DNA from: Bacteroidota bacterium
GTDB lineage: Bacteria; Bacteroidota; Bacteroidia; Bacteroidales; F082
Assembly (NCBI GenBank): GCA_016715945.1
Contig: JADJXJ010000001.1
Coordinates: 992,001 to 1,056,000, forward strand
Direction: 5' to 3'
Length of the DNA stretch: 64,000 nucleotides
The translations under genes and the position numbers were made by a program. The first letter of the stretch is position 1. Every line of letters begins with the position of its first letter. Shown here piece after piece: positions 37,004 through 45,694 of this stretch. Below the pieces are notes generated by a model. It searched no databases, was not told the DNA's origin, and worked only from the letters and a program-made list of their open reading frames with translations.

Positions 37004-38793
37004 CAGGAAATTGATTCCGGTTTGCCGTCGGGCAAGATCAGGGTAAAAGTAGATCCCTCTCCTGGTTTGCTGCCCACCATCAACCGGCCTTTATTGCGCT
37101 CTGCAAAGTCCTTGCACAAAATGAGCCCCAGGCCGGTGCTTGGTTCACCATCGGTGCCAGGACGGTTGACCTTACTGTCGAGCACAAATAATTTATCGAT
37201 CATTTCCTGCGTCATGCCAATACCGGTGTCGGTCACCTCAATGGAAACATATCCATCCGGGTTTCGGAAAGCTCGTATTTGGATGCTCCCACCTGTAGGG
37301 GTGAACTTGATGGCATTCGACACCAGGTTGCGCAGGATGGTGAAAAACATGTTTTCGTCCACAAACACTTTCAAACCGGCCGGTATATGCAGTTTTACGT
37401 CCAGCCGTTTTCTTCCAACGGCCTCGCCATTCAGTTCCAGGGTGCGATCAACAACTCCCGTGATTTCAACCATTTCCGGACGAATGACCACCTCGTTGCG
37501 TTGCATGCGCGACCACTGCAGCAGGTTGTCAAGCAGGCCGTACAGCGATTCAGCCGAACGGTTCATGCCCACAGCAATTTCCTTCATCTCTTCCCGACTC
37601 ATGTCATTAATGTCTTCCACAAAAAGTCCGGTCAGATTCATAAAAGCGCTGATCGGGCTGCGCAGGTCGTGTGCAATGATAGAGAAAAGCTTGTCTTTTT
37701 GTGCATTGAGTTCCCTGAGCTGGCTTTCGCTGTTGCGTACTGCTTCCTGCAGTTTGTAACGTTGGGTGATATCGTGCACGATGAGCAGCTTCCCCATTAC
37801 TTGCTTTTTATGGTTGAGAATGTCCGACGAGCTTACCAGCGTGATGCGTTCTCCTTCTTTACTGCCAAGACGGAGTTCTATCAGGCCTTCGCCGGGTGTA
37901 TGGCACAACTGGAGCAGTTCATCATAGCCCGGCCACAATTCATCAATCGCCTTGCCAAAAGGGGCTTTGGGCCAGCCAAACATCCGATCGGCCATCGGGT
38001 TGCAGTCAACCAGCCTCATTTTTTTGTCAATCACTAGCAGCCCATCGCCCATGCTTTTGAACACATGTTCCCGCGCAATTGGCATCAGATCGAGCATCCT
38101 GAACCTGAGGATGCTCACCGACATCAGCAAACCCGAAACAGTGAAGGCAAATGGGGTGGGGTCGATGTTCTTGATGGGCATAAGGCCGGTAAAATAAAGG
38201 GTAAATGCAAATAAAGGCACAAAAACAGCCAACAGCAGCAAAGCCAGCTGATTGCGAAACAACGAACGCTGCTGGAAAAGCTTTTTCAACAGCACAGCCA
38301 GCGCATAAATATTCAACAGATAGGAATAGATCACGTGGACATAGTACCAAAAACCAATCTCAAGACGAAGCAATGGTATCGGCCCATCCCGACTTAACTC
38401 CACGCTTTTGTAATACAGCTGATGATGTTCGTGGGTAATTGCCAGGAACATGGTAATTGAGGGAATAATGGCCAGATACCCCACATGGCTGCTTCGAATG
38501 GTGGTTTCGATGCCGGCATAGTTGAGAATGACCAAAAGCATCAGCAACGAGACCCAGGGAATGGCCAAGTATTCCAGCTTAAGCCAGAACTGCATCATGG
38601 CCTGGGTGGTCGAAGCCAGCTCCATGGCATAGGTGAACGACCAGACGGCAATGGAAAGCATGGACAGGGCAAATATTCTGCCTCTTGGCGCATAACGCTT
38701 TTTCGCTGCTTCATATGCAAGTAAAGCAGACACCAGAGCTGGCAGCAGCAATACTATGGCGTAAGCATTGAGTTGCATGATACTTTGGCTCAC
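37003..38793 (-). CDS. 7TM-sensor histidine kinase with PAS domain
   Basis: The 596-residue protein has seven N-terminal membrane helices (~5-235) in the HisKA_7TM style (SIAVWSFTYAMELAS, YLAIPWVSLLMLLVILNYAG). A PAS domain follows (~240-345; GLLVIDKKMRLVDCNPMADR), then a HisKA dimerisation helix with His375 in SIIAHDLRSPIS. The HATPase_c domain shows NLVSNAIKFTPTGG, VTDTGIGM and STGLGLILCKDF. It senses an unknown ligand or membrane state. No response regulator lies directly beside it; the nearest is the receiver-only gene at 40366-40806. It is coupled to the M14 carboxypeptidase gene. Confidence 0.93.
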   Translation of the reverse strand: MSQSIMQLNAYAIVLLLPALVSALLAYEAAKKRYAPRGRIFALSMLSIAVWSFTYAMELASTTQAMMQFWLKLEYLAIPWVSLLMLLVILNYAGIETTIRSSHVGYLAIIPSITMFLAITHEHHQLYYKSVELSRDGPIPLLRLEIGFWYYVHVIYSYLLNIYALAVLLKKLFQQRSLFRNQLALLLLAVFVPLFAFTLYFTGLMPIKNIDPTPFAFTVSGLLMSVSILRFRMLDLMPIAREHVFKSMGDGLLVIDKKMRLVDCNPMADRMFGWPKAPFGKAIDELWPGYDELLQLCHTPGEGLIELRLGSKEGERITLVSSSDILNHKKQVMGKLLIVHDITQRYKLQEAVRNSESQLRELNAQKDKLFSIIAHDLRSPISAFMNLTGLFVEDINDMSREEMKEIAVGMNRSAESLYGLLDNLLQWSRMQRNEVVIRPEMVEITGVVDRTLELNGEAVGRKRLDVKLHIPAGLKVFVDENMFFTILRNLVSNAIKFTPTGGSIQIRAFRNPDGYVSIEVTDTGIGMTQEMIDKLFVLDSKVNRPGTDGEPSTGLGLILCKDFAERNKGRLMVGSKPGEGSTFTLILPDGKPESIS

Positions 38794-38902
38794 TTGAGCA
38801 AAGGTAAGCCAAAGTTCAGGGATTGAACAAGAGTTGAAAAATTTTACCCGTTTATTTCACTTTCAGCCTGAGATATTGTCTGAAAGTAAAACAACTTAAA
38901 TG

Positions 38903-40369
38903 TCAATCAGCAACAGGTGCACTTTTGAGCACTTCGAGGGTCAGATCCCAGAACTTCTGCACCGATGCAATTTCAATGCGTTCGTCTGGCGAATGTGCAC
39001 CTCGTATGGTTGGCCCAAACGAAATCATATCCATGCCGGGATACTTGTCACCGATGATGCCACACTCCAGTCCGGCATGTATTGCCTTAACCTTTGGCGC
39101 CATGTTAAAGAGCTGATTGTAGGCACTTTCGGTGATTTCCCGGATTTTTGATTCCGGATTGGGTGTCCAGCCGGGATAGCCGTTGCTGTGGGTAACTTCG
39201 GCCCCGGCAAGCTCAAATACCGCCCTGACCATGTTGGCAATGTCGCTTTTTGCCGACTCTACCGAGCTGCGCTGACTTGTGGCTATGAGGAAGTGGTCTT
39301 CCTTCATGCGGATGGAAGCCAGGTTGGTGCTGGTTTCCACAAATCCGGGTATGGTTTGCGAATAGGCAATCACCCCATGCGGACAGGCATACAGGCTACG
39401 GATTAATTTGTGCTGGGCCTCGGCATCAACCACCTGTGCAGGCGTTTCATCCGGGATATTGATCTGGATGAATAAACCGCCATCAGAAACATGGTACTCA
39501 TTGCGGATATCGGAAGCGAGCTTCCCGAGCTTTTGCACGAGCGAATCTTTTTGCCCGGGTTCGATCAGGAACACAGCTCTGGCTTCGCGTGCTATGGCAT
39601 TGCGCAGGTTGCCTCCCTCAACAAAGGCAAGCCGGATGTCAAAGTTCCTATCAGCTTCCCAAAGCATCCGGTTCAGTATTTTGTTGGCATTCCCCAGGCC
39701 TTTGTGGATATCATCGCCTGAGTGTCCGCCTTTGAGCCCACCCACATTAATTTCTACAGCCACCTGCCCTTCCGGAGCCGGTTCAAGACGGTAAGGAAGC
39801 TTGATTACGGTATCCTTCCCGCCGGCACATCCGATGAACAACTCCCCTTCGTCTTCCGAGTCGAGGTTGAGCAGGATGCGACCTTCCAACAGATTGGATT
39901 CTAGGGCAAAAGCGCCTGTTAATCCGGTCTCTTCGTCCACTGTAAACAGGCATTCGATGGGGCCGTGTGCAATGCTGCTGTCAGCCAGGATGGCAAGCTG
40001 GCAAGCCATCCCAATGCCATCGTCGGCGCCCAGGGTGGTGCCATTGGCTTTCACCCATCCATTTTCGACTTTTACCTCAATGGGGTCGTTGTCGAAATCG
40101 AAATCCTTATCGCTGTTTTTTTCGCAAACCATGTCCACATGGCTCTGAAGCACAATGGTTTTGCGGTTCTCATATCCTTTTGCTGCGGGCTTGCTGATGA
40201 CCACATTGCCCACTTTATCCACTTTGTAAGGCAACTTATGTTGTTCCGCAAAGTCGACGAGGTAACGGATGATTCGTTCTTCCTTCTTCGAGGGGCGTGG
40301 CACGAGCGTAATTTCTCTGAAATAGTGCCAGATACCACTGGGTTGCAAGGTGTTGAGTACTTCGTTCAT
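38903..40369 (-). CDS. pepD: Aminoacyl-histidine dipeptidase (M20, PepD type)
   Basis: The 488-residue length matches PepD. Metal ligands are visible as His in VLQSHVDMV, Asp in LGADDGIGMA, Glu-Glu in VDEETGLTGAF, Asp in NLDSEDEGE, and the C-terminal His in RGAHSPDERI. The central dimerisation insert has EINVGGLKGGHSGDDIH. It hydrolyses Xaa-His and other dipeptides in the cytoplasm, using two metal ions. Its ATG overlaps the stop of the receiver gene by 4 bp. It is the last gene of a minus-strand run that may begin at 44554. Confidence 0.95.
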   Translation of the reverse strand: MNEVLNTLQPSGIWHYFREITLVPRPSKKEERIIRYLVDFAEQHKLPYKVDKVGNVVISKPAAKGYENRKTIVLQSHVDMVCEKNSDKDFDFDNDPIEVKVENGWVKANGTTLGADDGIGMACQLAILADSSIAHGPIECLFTVDEETGLTGAFALESNLLEGRILLNLDSEDEGELFIGCAGGKDTVIKLPYRLEPAPEGQVAVEINVGGLKGGHSGDDIHKGLGNANKILNRMLWEADRNFDIRLAFVEGGNLRNAIAREARAVFLIEPGQKDSLVQKLGKLASDIRNEYHVSDGGLFIQINIPDETPAQVVDAEAQHKLIRSLYACPHGVIAYSQTIPGFVETSTNLASIRMKEDHFLIATSQRSSVESAKSDIANMVRAVFELAGAEVTHSNGYPGWTPNPESKIREITESAYNQLFNMAPKVKAIHAGLECGIIGDKYPGMDMISFGPTIRGAHSPDERIEIASVQKFWDLTLEVLKSAPVAD

Positions 40370-40806
40370 ATCACCTGGGCAGGTTTGTTGGGTAAATAAT
40401 TCTGGATGATTTTAATTAGATCAGCTTTACGGTAAGGCTTCGGCAGAAAACCATCGCAACCAGCTGCCAGACAGGCCTTCCGGTCGTTGTCCATGGCATA
40501 GGCGGTTTGCGCAATCAGTGGCAGATCGGGCCGGAGTTGCTTGATGATGCGTGTGGCAGTGAGGCCGTTCATTTCCGGCAGGCGGATGTCCATCAAAACC
40601 AGTTCGATGTTTTTCTCATTCTGCACCGCTTCCACAGCCTCCAGACCCGTGTAGGCAAAAATCAGGTTGGCACCGCTTCGACGCAAATATGTGTCAATCA
40701 ATGCCTTATTCGAGACGGTATCTTCCACCACGAGAAAAGTTCGTCCGCTCCAGTCGGGCATATCAACCTTAGTGTTCGAGCCGATAGCAAACAATTCAAT
40801 CGCCAT
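40366..40806 (-). CDS. Single-domain response regulator (receiver only)
   Basis: The product is 146 residues, one receiver domain with no output domain. The acid pocket is in FLVVEDTVSNKALI, phospho-acceptor Asp in LVLMDIRLPEMNG, Thr in IAQTAYAMD and Lys in FLPKPYRKADL. The CheY-like wording is close to receivers found at the C-terminus of hybrid kinases. About 18 residues precede the domain. It overlaps rpe by 11 bp and pepD by 4 bp, which is odd company for a signalling protein. The nearby orphan kinase (37003-38793) is a possible partner, by position only. Confidence 0.9.
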   Translation of the reverse strand: MAIELFAIGSNTKVDMPDWSGRTFLVVEDTVSNKALIDTYLRRSGANLIFAYTGLEAVEAVQNEKNIELVLMDIRLPEMNGLTATRIIKQLRPDLPLIAQTAYAMDNDRKACLAAGCDGFLPKPYRKADLIKIIQNYLPNKPAQVI

Positions 40807-41470
40807 AAGAAAGGTTTTTCAGGTAACTAATTTCAGCAGCAGGGTCGGCAGCGCCAAACACGGCCTGACCAGCCACCAGGATATCCACACCTGCCCGCAA
40901 AAGCTGCGGAGCAGTGTTTCTGTCCACTCCCCCATCCACTTCGATGCGCACCGAACAGCCGCATTGGTCAATCATTCTTCGGAGCCTCAGTATTTTATCG
41001 AGAGTGGACGAAATAAAGGTCTGTCCACCAAATCCGGGATTGACCGACATAAGTAAAACAAAGTCAGTAGAAGACAGAATATCCGTCAGCAACTCGACCG
41101 GACTATGCGGATTGAGCACCACACCTGCCTGCATACCCAACTGCCTGATGCGATCGAGCGTGCGGTGGAGATGGGTGCTGGCTTCATAATGCACCGAGAG
41201 CATCTGTGCACCGGCATCGCGAAAAGCTTCGAGGTAGCGCTCCGGCTTCTCAATCATCAGGTGCACATCCAACGGCTTGGTTGCAACACGGCTGATGGCC
41301 TTCAGCACAGGCATGCCAAAGCTGATGTTTGGCACAAACAGGCCATCCATCACATCGCAATGGATCAGGTCGGCTTCGCTGCGGTTGATCATCTCCACGT
41401 CCTGGCCCAGTGCCAGAAAATTGGCCGACAGCAGGGATGGGGCTAACAGATGTGATTTTTTTGTACTCAT
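40796..41470 (-). CDS. rpe: Ribulose-phosphate 3-epimerase
   Basis: The 224-residue product is a TIM barrel. Active-site segments are APSLLSANF, LIHCDVMDGLFVPNISFG, DVHLMIEKP, VNPGFGGQTF and IEVDGGVDRNTAPQL. It interconverts ribulose-5-phosphate and xylulose-5-phosphate in the pentose phosphate pathway, using a divalent metal held by the His/Asp residues in these motifs. It overlaps the upstream epimerase gene by 4 bp (ATGA) and the downstream receiver by 11 bp, indicating a tightly packed operon. Confidence 0.97.
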   Translation of the reverse strand: MSTKKSHLLAPSLLSANFLALGQDVEMINRSEADLIHCDVMDGLFVPNISFGMPVLKAISRVATKPLDVHLMIEKPERYLEAFRDAGAQMLSVHYEASTHLHRTLDRIRQLGMQAGVVLNPHSPVELLTDILSSTDFVLLMSVNPGFGGQTFISSTLDKILRLRRMIDQCGCSVRIEVDGGVDRNTAPQLLRAGVDILVAGQAVFGAADPAAEISYLKNLSYGD

Positions 41471-42513
41471 TTGCCAAGCAAAGATAGTTGCCTGCGATAC
41501 ACCCGCTCCATGCCGTCGCGCAACGAGATGCGGGGTCTCCAGTCGAACTTGCTGAATACCAGATCCATATTGGCGTAGCGGGAGTGCACACCCACGGGCT
41601 TGTCGAGCAAAGGCTTAATGGTGGGCTTGTAGCCTGCAATATCGCCGAAAAGCTCAATTAGTTCGATAAAGCTGGTCAGCTTCCCTGATCCGATGTTGTA
41701 AGCCGAGCCGTCGGACACATTGTCGAGCAGCACAAAGATGAAATCGAGGATGTCGTCAATATGCACAAAGTCGCGTCCCTGCTTGCCGCTTCCCCATACC
41801 TCGAAAGGGTTTTCGCGTCGGGCTGCCCGTGCGGCTATGGCCGGCACGGGGTAAGAGGTCTCCTGGTCTTCGCCATAACCACTGAATGGCCTGATGCACA
41901 CCACACTGATGCCGTAATATTTTGCCGCAATCTGCGCCAGAAACTCACCGGTGAGTTTCGACCAGCCGTAAGTCATATCAGGTGTGCCCAGGTTGCCACC
42001 GAAGTCAATGTCGCTTTCACGCAAGGCCACCGCAGCCTGATCGGTTTGCAGGCTCACCGGATAGGCCGCACTCGAACTCGGGTAGAGCACACGCTCCGGC
42101 TTGTGCTGGGTAACCCAATGGAAAAACTCTGCATCAATGCTCAGGTCGAGGGCCACCATCATCGGATCGCCTTCAATCTTTAATCGTCCACCGACGATGG
42201 CCGCAAAATGGAAAACATCGCTGAATCGCTCAAAATCAATTCCATAGGTGGTTTGCAAATAGTCGGGACGACGGCGCATCTCGAACAGCAGATCCCTGAA
42301 ATCGCCTTTCCAGAAAAACAGCCTTTCATCCTGGCCGATGACTTCCAGGTCGCCGCGCATGGTGCTGGTATAGCCGGGCAGCCATTCGGAGGGGTGGCGA
42401 CCAATCGAAAGGTCATCCACCATATACACATGATCGGTGGTGGTTGCAAGCAGCCGCCTTACCATGTTGCGCCCCACAAAACCGCAACCACCGGAAACGA
42501 GATGAATTTTCAT
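41467..42513 (-). CDS. NAD-dependent nucleotide-sugar epimerase/dehydratase (extended SDR)
   Basis: The 348-residue protein has a Rossmann start VSGGCGFVGRNMVRRLL and catalytic Tyr/Lys in YGWSKLTGE, with Ser in YPSSSAAYP. The substrate loop includes RPFSGYGEDQ. The family includes GDP-fucose synthase, UDP-glucose epimerase and UDP-glucuronate decarboxylase; which reaction it performs cannot be fixed from sequence. Its start codon shares bases with the glycosyltransferase stop, so the two probably serve one surface-glycan pathway. Confidence 0.88.
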   Translation of the reverse strand: MKIHLVSGGCGFVGRNMVRRLLATTTDHVYMVDDLSIGRHPSEWLPGYTSTMRGDLEVIGQDERLFFWKGDFRDLLFEMRRRPDYLQTTYGIDFERFSDVFHFAAIVGGRLKIEGDPMMVALDLSIDAEFFHWVTQHKPERVLYPSSSAAYPVSLQTDQAAVALRESDIDFGGNLGTPDMTYGWSKLTGEFLAQIAAKYYGISVVCIRPFSGYGEDQETSYPVPAIAARAARRENPFEVWGSGKQGRDFVHIDDILDFIFVLLDNVSDGSAYNIGSGKLTSFIELIELFGDIAGYKPTIKPLLDKPVGVHSRYANMDLVFSKFDWRPRISLRDGMERVYRRQLSLLGK

Positions 42514-43469
42514 TAGGATATATCTTCTTGAATATTAATTTGTTCTGCGATTGAATATTGATTCCCCATCTTTTGGAATGCCAGCGAAACCAGCTCCGCC
42601 AGAAAACCTGTGACAAAAAGTTGTGTACCGAGAATCATGGCCAGCAATCCAAAATAAAACAGCGGGCGCTCGGTCATGCGGTAGGCTTCATGGAAAAATT
42701 TGGCATAGGCCAGCTGGCCGGCAATGATAAAACCTGCCAGAAACATCAGGCTGCCAATGCTTCCGAAAAGGTGCATCGGCCGCTTGCCGAATTTGGTGAT
42801 AAAAGTAATGGTAAGCAGGTCGAGGTAGCCCTTCATGAATCGGCTCATGCCATATTTCGACTTGCCATAACGTCGTTCACGGTGTTCGACGACCTTCTCC
42901 CCTATTTTGTCAAATCCAGCCCATTTGGCCACCACCGGAATATACCTGTGCATTTCACCTTGAATATCTATGCTTTTCACAAGATCACCCCGGTAAGCTT
43001 TCAGGCCGCAATTAAAGTCGTGCAGCCTGATGCCGCTGATCAGGCGGGTGGTCAGATTAAATATCTTCGAAGGCAAGGTTTTGTTTATGGGATCGCGACG
43101 TTTCTTTTTCCAGCCCGAAACCATGTCGAACCCCTGATTTTCAATCATCTGGTAAATGGCGGGTATTTCGTCCGGGCTGTCCTGCAAATCGGCATCCATG
43201 GTTATCACCACCCGGCCTTGTGCGGCTTTGAAACCAGTGTTGAGCGCAGCCGACTTGCCATAGTTTCGCCTGAAACGTATCCCTTTGATTTCGGGCCATT
43301 TGTTGGCCTGATCGCGGATCACTGCCCAGGAACCATCGCGAGAGCCGTCGTCCACAAAAATTATCTCGTAAGTAAGCCCTTGTCCGGAAAGCACTCTTCT
43401 GATCCAGCCGGCCAGCTCCCCAAGCGACTCCTCTTCGTTATAGACCGGTATGACGATCGAAAGATCCAT
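42513..43469 (-). CDS. Family 2 glycosyltransferase, DPM1/GtrB/ArnC-like
   Basis: The ATG at 43469 (MDLSIVIPVYNEEESLGEL) is preferred, since the longer frame would run into the DUF4199 gene. It gives 318 residues. The GT-A domain shows IIFVDDGSRDGSW, a metal site in VITMDADLQDSPDEI, and a family motif HDFNCGLKAYRGD. Two C-terminal membrane helices follow (LFGSIGSLMFLAGFIIAGQL, YFGLLAMILGTQLFVTGFL). Relatives move a sugar from a nucleotide onto polyprenyl phosphate at the inner membrane. It is coupled to the epimerase gene downstream. Confidence 0.93.
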   Translation of the reverse strand: MDLSIVIPVYNEEESLGELAGWIRRVLSGQGLTYEIIFVDDGSRDGSWAVIRDQANKWPEIKGIRFRRNYGKSAALNTGFKAAQGRVVITMDADLQDSPDEIPAIYQMIENQGFDMVSGWKKKRRDPINKTLPSKIFNLTTRLISGIRLHDFNCGLKAYRGDLVKSIDIQGEMHRYIPVVAKWAGFDKIGEKVVEHRERRYGKSKYGMSRFMKGYLDLLTITFITKFGKRPMHLFGSIGSLMFLAGFIIAGQLAYAKFFHEAYRMTERPLFYFGLLAMILGTQLFVTGFLAELVSLAFQKMGNQYSIAEQINIQEDIS

Positions 43470-43476
43470 GATGAAA

Positions 43477-44001
43477 TCAGGCAGGAAAATCGTTGGTTTT
43501 GTCTTTTTTGATGAATGCAGCGGCAATGGCACTCACAACCAGGGCAAACACTGGTGTCATCCAGACTGACCGCTTAAGCGTGCGTGAGGGATCGGTGTTT
43601 TCTTCCATCGAATCGATCATCTTTTCCAGCGTTTCCTCGGGTATCTTTCCTTCCATGGTGTCCACAAAATTGGAAAGCTGCGTCTGAAGGTAGGACGGAT
43701 CGATGACCGTGGAAAAGATGTAGTTGTACAGTGCACCCAGATAGCCCGAAACGATCATGAGCAAAAAACCTGCAATCAGGGCATTGGCATAGGTAATTTT
43801 CCCTCCAAACACCTCGTCTCTGGTTTTGTTCATTGCTAATACGGCCATAACGATCAGGAACACAAAATTGACCAGCATGCTGGTGATCGACACCATGGGG
43901 CTGAAGATGTTGGCATTGGTCAGGTAAAGCACTGCAGAATACAGAATGAGCACAACTCCTGTGATCAAACCGAACTTAACGGAAATCTGAAAGTTTTTCA
44001 T
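43477..44001 (-). CDS. DUF4199 membrane protein 1
   Basis: From the ATG at 44001 the product is 174 residues. There are four hydrophobic helices (SVKFGLITGVVLILYSAVLY, LVNFVFLIVMAVLAMN, ALIAGFLLMIVSGYLGALY, VWMTPVFALVVSAIAAAFI). Between helices 3 and 4 lies an amphipathic stretch (EGKIPEETLEKMIDSMEEN). This is the DUF4199 pattern, confined largely to Bacteroidota; function unknown. It lies 7 bp upstream of the DPM1-like glycosyltransferase, and DUF4199 genes are often found beside that enzyme, so a role in lipid-linked sugar handling is possible. Confidence 0.8.
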   Translation of the reverse strand: MKNFQISVKFGLITGVVLILYSAVLYLTNANIFSPMVSITSMLVNFVFLIVMAVLAMNKTRDEVFGGKITYANALIAGFLLMIVSGYLGALYNYIFSTVIDPSYLQTQLSNFVDTMEGKIPEETLEKMIDSMEENTDPSRTLKRSVWMTPVFALVVSAIAAAFIKKDKTNDFPA

Positions 44002-44011
44002 ATGGATATAT

Positions 44012-44554
44012 TTAAAGATTTGTTTTTTCGTCATCCAGGATGCGCCCACGTCTGCGGGCAAAGATAGCAATTAGGAAGGCCGAGAGCGGGAGCGAGGCAA
44101 AGTTGAATGCAAAAAAGTAAAGCGCCTGGCTCATTGGCGCCAGCATCCGACGAACAAGCTCCTTTCGGTTGTTGAGCTCTTCGAGGCCAAGCGAAGGATT
44201 ATCGAGCACCACCTGCCCCACAAGGAAATCGATGCGCCTGTTGAGCACCGAAGCCAGCATGTCGGAAAACATGTAATAGATGGCCACCGAAAAAACGACA
44301 GCGGCCACAAACCCTGTAGCAAAGCTGATACGGAAACCCTGCCCGAACCGAAGCATTCCGTAGTTGAACCGATTGCGCAGGCTCACAGCGGCCAGCCACA
44401 TGCCTGAGAAAGGAACCAGATAAATAAGGAAAAATGCCGGAGAAAACACTGCCGGAACAAAACTGAGCAAGGCCAGATAAACCACAAATGCAACCAGGCC
44501 GGTAAACAAGCCTGCCACCAGCATGACCAGAATAAACTGCCAGGTTTTGTACAT
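44012..44554 (-). CDS. DUF4199 membrane protein 2
   Basis: The start is taken at 44554 (MYKTWQFILVMLVAGLF); an ATG two codons earlier is also possible, and the longer open frame runs toward the SRP RNA gene. The 180-residue product has the same four-helix plan as its neighbour (TGLVAFVVYLALLSFV, ISFATGFVAAVVFSVAIYYM), with the acidic segment LGLEELNNRKELVRRMLA before the last helix. The two are diverged paralogues, 10 bp apart, and may form a heteromer. It is the first gene of the minus-strand run reaching pepD. Confidence 0.75.
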   Translation of the reverse strand: MYKTWQFILVMLVAGLFTGLVAFVVYLALLSFVPAVFSPAFFLIYLVPFSGMWLAAVSLRNRFNYGMLRFGQGFRISFATGFVAAVVFSVAIYYMFSDMLASVLNRRIDFLVGQVVLDNPSLGLEELNNRKELVRRMLAPMSQALYFFAFNFASLPLSAFLIAIFARRRGRILDDEKTNL

Positions 44555-44699
44555 CAGCATATTAGCTTTGCCACAACGAAGGTAGGATAAATTACCCACA
44601 GAAAAAAACAATCTCCTTGATTGAGATTGCATCCTTCTTGTTTACAGGGCTTTACTGCAACAAGTGAAGTTAAGTGCACCCCCATTTCGCAAGCAGCAG

Positions 44700-44728
44700 T
44701 TGCGTTGCAATAATTTGTTGTATTTTTG
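44700..44728 (+). promoter_or_regulatory. Bacteroidetes-type promoter of the SRP RNA gene
   Basis: TTG (44700-44702), an 18-bp spacer and TATTTTTG (44721-44728) match TTG-N17-23-TAnnTTTG. The RNA begins 4 bp downstream. Confidence 0.8.
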
Positions 44729-44732
44729 CAGC

Positions 44733-44827
44733 GGGTAAGCCTCATACGACCAGCTCCCATTGAACCCCCCCAGGTCCGGAAGGAAGCAAGGGCAGATGGT
44801 TGAGCGGTGCGATATGTCAGCTTACCC
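44733..44827 (+). ncRNA. ffs: Signal recognition particle RNA (4.5S, small bacterial type)
   Basis: The ends pair as GGGTAAGC (44733-44740) with GCTTACCC (44820-44827). The centre carries the conserved apical domain AGGTCCGGAAGGAAGCAAGG, with the GGAA tetraloop and the AGCA side of the symmetric loop that bind Ffh. The ~95-nt length is right for the small SRP RNA. A T-rich tract (TTTTTTCTTTT) follows the closing stem and should end transcription. Confidence 0.95.
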
Positions 44828-44893
44828 TTTTTTCTTTTATCAGGCTGTGGAATTTGTATTTTAGCAGAACAAAACGCTCAAAAATACAATACC

Positions 44894-45505
44894 ATGCTGC
44901 TCAAGATTTATCCCGAAAACCCTTCGCCCCGCAACATCCAAACCGTGCTTGACTGCCTGAACGACGGAGGCGTGGTCATTTTCCCCACCGATACCGTGTA
45001 CGGAATGGGCTGCAGCATCAAGCATCCTAAAGCTTTCGAGCGCATTGCCCAAATCAAAGGCATCAAAAAGGAAAAAGCCAATTTTTCGTTTATTTTCCAC
45101 AGCCTGAGCTTGCTTTCCGAATTCACCCGCCCCATTCCGAACGAAGTGTTCAAGCTGATGAAACGCAACCTGCCCGGGCCATTCACCTTCATCCTGGAAG
45201 CCAACAACAACATTCCCAAACTGTTTCAAAACAAAAAACGCACCATAGGGATCAGAATACCTGACGAAAAAGTCATCCAGGCCATCGTGAGCGAGCTGGG
45301 CCATCCCATCATGACCACCTCCATCCTCGACGACGACAAGATCCTCGAATACACCACCGACCCTGAAATCATCTATGAAAAATTTCGCGATAAGGTTGAT
45401 ATTGTGATCGATGCAGGCTATGGCGGAAACCAGCCAAGCACCATTGTCGACTGCACTGGCCCCGAGCCTGTGGTTGTCCGTCAGGGCAAAGGTGAATTAA
45501 TTTGA
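44894..45505 (+). CDS. Sua5/YciO/YrdC-family protein (threonylcarbamoyl-AMP synthase-like)
   Basis: The ATG at 44894 (MLLKIYPENPSPRNIQTVLD) is preferred because the longer frame runs back into the SRP RNA. The 203-residue product has the YrdC fold: VVIFPTDTVYGMGCSIKHP, IKGIKKEKANFSFI, LPGPFTFILEAN and TIGIRIPDEKVIQAI. Family members make threonylcarbamoyl-AMP from threonine, bicarbonate and ATP for the t6A modification of ANN-decoding tRNAs. The wording here (PTDTVYGMGCSI, LPGPFTF) is nearer the YciO branch, whose function is less certain, so I leave the gene unnamed. Confidence 0.85.
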   Translation: MLLKIYPENPSPRNIQTVLDCLNDGGVVIFPTDTVYGMGCSIKHPKAFERIAQIKGIKKEKANFSFIFHSLSLLSEFTRPIPNEVFKLMKRNLPGPFTFILEANNNIPKLFQNKKRTIGIRIPDEKVIQAIVSELGHPIMTTSILDDDKILEYTTDPEIIYEKFRDKVDIVIDAGYGGNQPSTIVDCTGPEPVVVRQGKGELI

Positions 45506-45526
45506 ACTAAAAATGAGCTCGCTTGT

Positions 45527-45555
45527 TTGCTCAAAAGAAATTTGTTGTACTTTTG
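45527..45555 (+). promoter_or_regulatory. Bacteroidetes-type promoter of tRNA-Lys
   Basis: TTG (45527-45529), an 18-bp spacer and TACTTTTG (45548-45555) match the phylum consensus. The tRNA starts 16 bp later. Confidence 0.75.
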
Positions 45556-45571
45556 CACCCTCAAAACGGAT

Positions 45572-45644
45572 GATTTGTTAGCTCAGCCGGTAGAGCATTT
45601 GCCTTTTAAGCAAAGGGTCCCGGGTTCGAGTCCCGGACAAATCA
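45572..45644 (+). tRNA. tRNA-Lys (anticodon UUU)
   Basis: The acceptor GATTTGT (45572-45578) pairs with ACAAATC (45637-45643), discriminator A at 45644. The anticodon arm TTTGC-CTTTTAA-GCAAA gives TTT. The D arm is GCTCAGCCGGTAGAGC and the T arm CCGGGTTCGAGTCCCGG. CCA is not encoded. The 73-nt length is typical. Confidence 0.97.
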
Positions 45645-45651
45645 CACCGAC

Positions 45652-45677
45652 AAGCCGCCCGAAAAGGCGGCTTTTTT
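45652..45677 (+). terminator. Terminator after tRNA-Lys
   Basis: AAGCCGCC (45652-45659) pairs with GGCGGCTT (45666-45673), followed by further T residues. It may also end the convergent T9SS cargo gene on the minus strand. Confidence 0.85.
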
Positions 45678-45694
45678 CATTTTATATCTCCAGC

